A DNA stretch of 64,000 bases from Arcicella sp038230735 (GTDB lineage Bacteria > Bacteroidota > Bacteroidia > Cytophagales > Spirosomataceae), in NCBI GenBank assembly GCA_038230735.1, contig JBBRMR010000015.1, positions 1 to 64,000 of the forward strand. Direction: 5' to 3'. Below, piece by piece: positions 62,930-64,000 of the stretch. Position 1 is the stretch's first letter. Each line of letters begins with the position of its first letter. Below the pieces are notes generated by a model, which was given only the letters and a program-made list of their open reading frames with translations, was not told the origin of the DNA and ran no database searches. Position numbers and translations under genes: made by a program.

Positions 62930-64000
62930 ATGGAACAAATCACTCAGCAACCTTTTGAATTAACTCCCTTCGAACTGACAAAAGAGTATCTCGAAAAATT
63001 ACAAGCCGCTATCGATCAGCAAGATAATGAGTTTATCAGGATTGAGATGGACGAGTTGTATCCCGCTGATATTACCAATATTTTAGATGAACTTAGCGGC
63101 GATGAAGGTCATTATTTGGTAAAATTATTAGATACTAAATTAGCGGCTGAAATTATTACCAATCTTGATACTGATGATCGTAAAAGATTCCTCAAAAATT
63201 TCACTTCTCAAGAAATTGCCCAATACATTGACGTAATTGATTCTGATGATGCCGTTGATATTTTGAACGAGCAACCCAAAGATGTTTCGGAGGATATCAT
63301 TGGACTCTTAAAAGACAAAGAACAAGCTCGTTTTGTCAATGATTTGATGCACTATGATGAAGATTCGGCGGGTGGTTTAATGCAAAAAGAGTTGATCAAA
63401 ATCAACATCAAACAGTCCGTTACCGAGTGTATTGACGAAATCAGAAGGCAAGCTGAGGATATCGAAAACGTCTATTCGGTTTATGTGGTGGACGATGAAA
63501 TTATTTTGAAAGGAAGGATTTCTTTAAAGCGAATTATTTTAGCAAAAAGGGGGGCGAAAGTAGCCGATATTTATGATGAAGATATTGTTTCGGTAAAGAC
63601 CACTGCAACGGGCGAGGAGGTGGCGGATGTCATGCAAAAATACGACTTGGATTCTGTGCCAGTGGTGAATATTCAAGGACGATTGCTGGGTAGAATTACG
63701 ATTGATGATGTGGTAGATTATATCACCGAATCAGCCCAAGAAGATGTTCAGGCAATGACGGGTATTTCGGAAGATGTTGAGGAAGATGACACCGTTTGGC
63801 GGTTGGTGCGTTCACGTTTGCCTTGGTTGTTGGGGGGAATGGTTGGCAGTTTTTTTGCCGCAAAATTGATTCATAATTTTGAAGATATACTCTCAAAAAT
63901 ACCTGCCGTAGCCTTTTTCATACCTCTAATTGGCTCAACGGGCGGCAATGTTGGCGTTCAGTCATCATCCATTATTGTACAGAGTTTAGCAGATAAATCG
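62930..64000 (+). CDS. mgtE: Magnesium transporter MgtE, N-terminal part (3' end outside window)
   Basis: 357 codons are visible and the frame is open at the right edge. The N-terminal MgtE domain with ADITNILDELSGDEGHYLVKLLD and YDEDSAGGLMQKELI (about 30-165) is followed by a CBS pair (about 170-285; LDSVPVVNIQGRLLGRITIDDVVDYI), the connecting helix VRSRLPWLLGGMVG, and the first two membrane segments with the GSTGGNVGVQSS pore motif. MgtE is a gated Mg2+ channel closed by Mg2+ binding to the cytosolic domains. ATG at 62930 is the family start. It should end about 100 residues beyond the window. Confidence 0.95.
   Translation, partial: MEQITQQPFELTPFELTKEYLEKLQAAIDQQDNEFIRIEMDELYPADITNILDELSGDEGHYLVKLLDTKLAAEIITNLDTDDRKRFLKNFTSQEIAQYIDVIDSDDAVDILNEQPKDVSEDIIGLLKDKEQARFVNDLMHYDEDSAGGLMQKELIKINIKQSVTECIDEIRRQAEDIENVYSVYVVDDEIILKGRISLKRIILAKRGAKVADIYDEDIVSVKTTATGEEVADVMQKYDLDSVPVVNIQGRLLGRITIDDVVDYITESAQEDVQAMTGISEDVEEDDTVWRLVRSRLPWLLGGMVGSFFAAKLIHNFEDILSKIPAVAFFIPLIGSTGGNVGVQSSSIIVQSLADKS

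Overview
The window looks like a chromosome segment of a low-GC, AT-rich member of the Bacteroidota, most likely order Cytophagales. The evidence is the set of lineage-typical genes (DUF4270 lipoprotein, DUF4494, DUF2723, short GT5 glycogen-synthase-like protein next to panC/panD, stand-alone RfaE2, rbfA followed by a LolC/E-type permease) and the many soluble PAS/GAF hybrid histidine kinases. No rRNA, tRNA or CRISPR array was seen. Genus is not claimed.

Left edge (1-2330): remains of a defence/toxin-antitoxin island: the C-terminal part of a type I restriction specificity subunit (gene runs off the window), a PD-(D/E)XK nuclease-like protein, an orphan HicB-like antitoxin whose stop lies inside a palindromic element, and an orphan DUF2442 protein. 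Then 2335-15440: pgk, two multi-pass membrane proteins, a secreted protein of unknown function, rbfA and a LolE-like permease, a TetR regulator, a TlpA/DUF4369 thiol-disulfide protein, an exported VOC protein, threonine aldolase and a LysE-type exporter.

15460-23705 is a coherent carbon-use locus: galT, galK, glpK and glpD on the minus strand, and a divergent exported GH36 alpha-galactosidase. Together they could turn an alpha-galactosyl-glycerol type substrate into Leloir intermediates and dihydroxyacetone phosphate; that link is my inference. 23956-37498 holds mainly housekeeping genes (rpiB, LOG-family hydrolase, a DUF2723 TMEM260-like glycosyltransferase, pheS, queG), two mobile-type nuclease families (Rpn, Uma2), a lone circularly permuted ATP-grasp enzyme, and a PolX whose polymerase active site appears lost although its PHP nuclease site is kept. 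A small ParE-type toxin-antitoxin pair follows (37634-38177); the toxin seems frameshifted at its 5' end.

38807-42566 is a three-gene membrane/periplasm cluster of unknown function. 44002-54106 carries three large cytosolic hybrid histidine kinases plus a decayed HPt gene (51331-51639). 54190-64000 holds Uma2, glmS, the DUF4270/GT5/panC/panD/flippase block, rfaE2, a YugP-like zinc protease and the start of mgtE, which runs off the right edge.

The most striking non-coding feature is the density of intergenic palindromes. There are at least two recurrent families (a TCTGAATTTGGATT family with 3 copies and a CGGAAG..CTTCG family with 4 copies), several single large palindromes, and a set of inverted repeats whose arms are made of short words repeated in tandem. 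One small palindrome lies in frame inside the PolX coding sequence.
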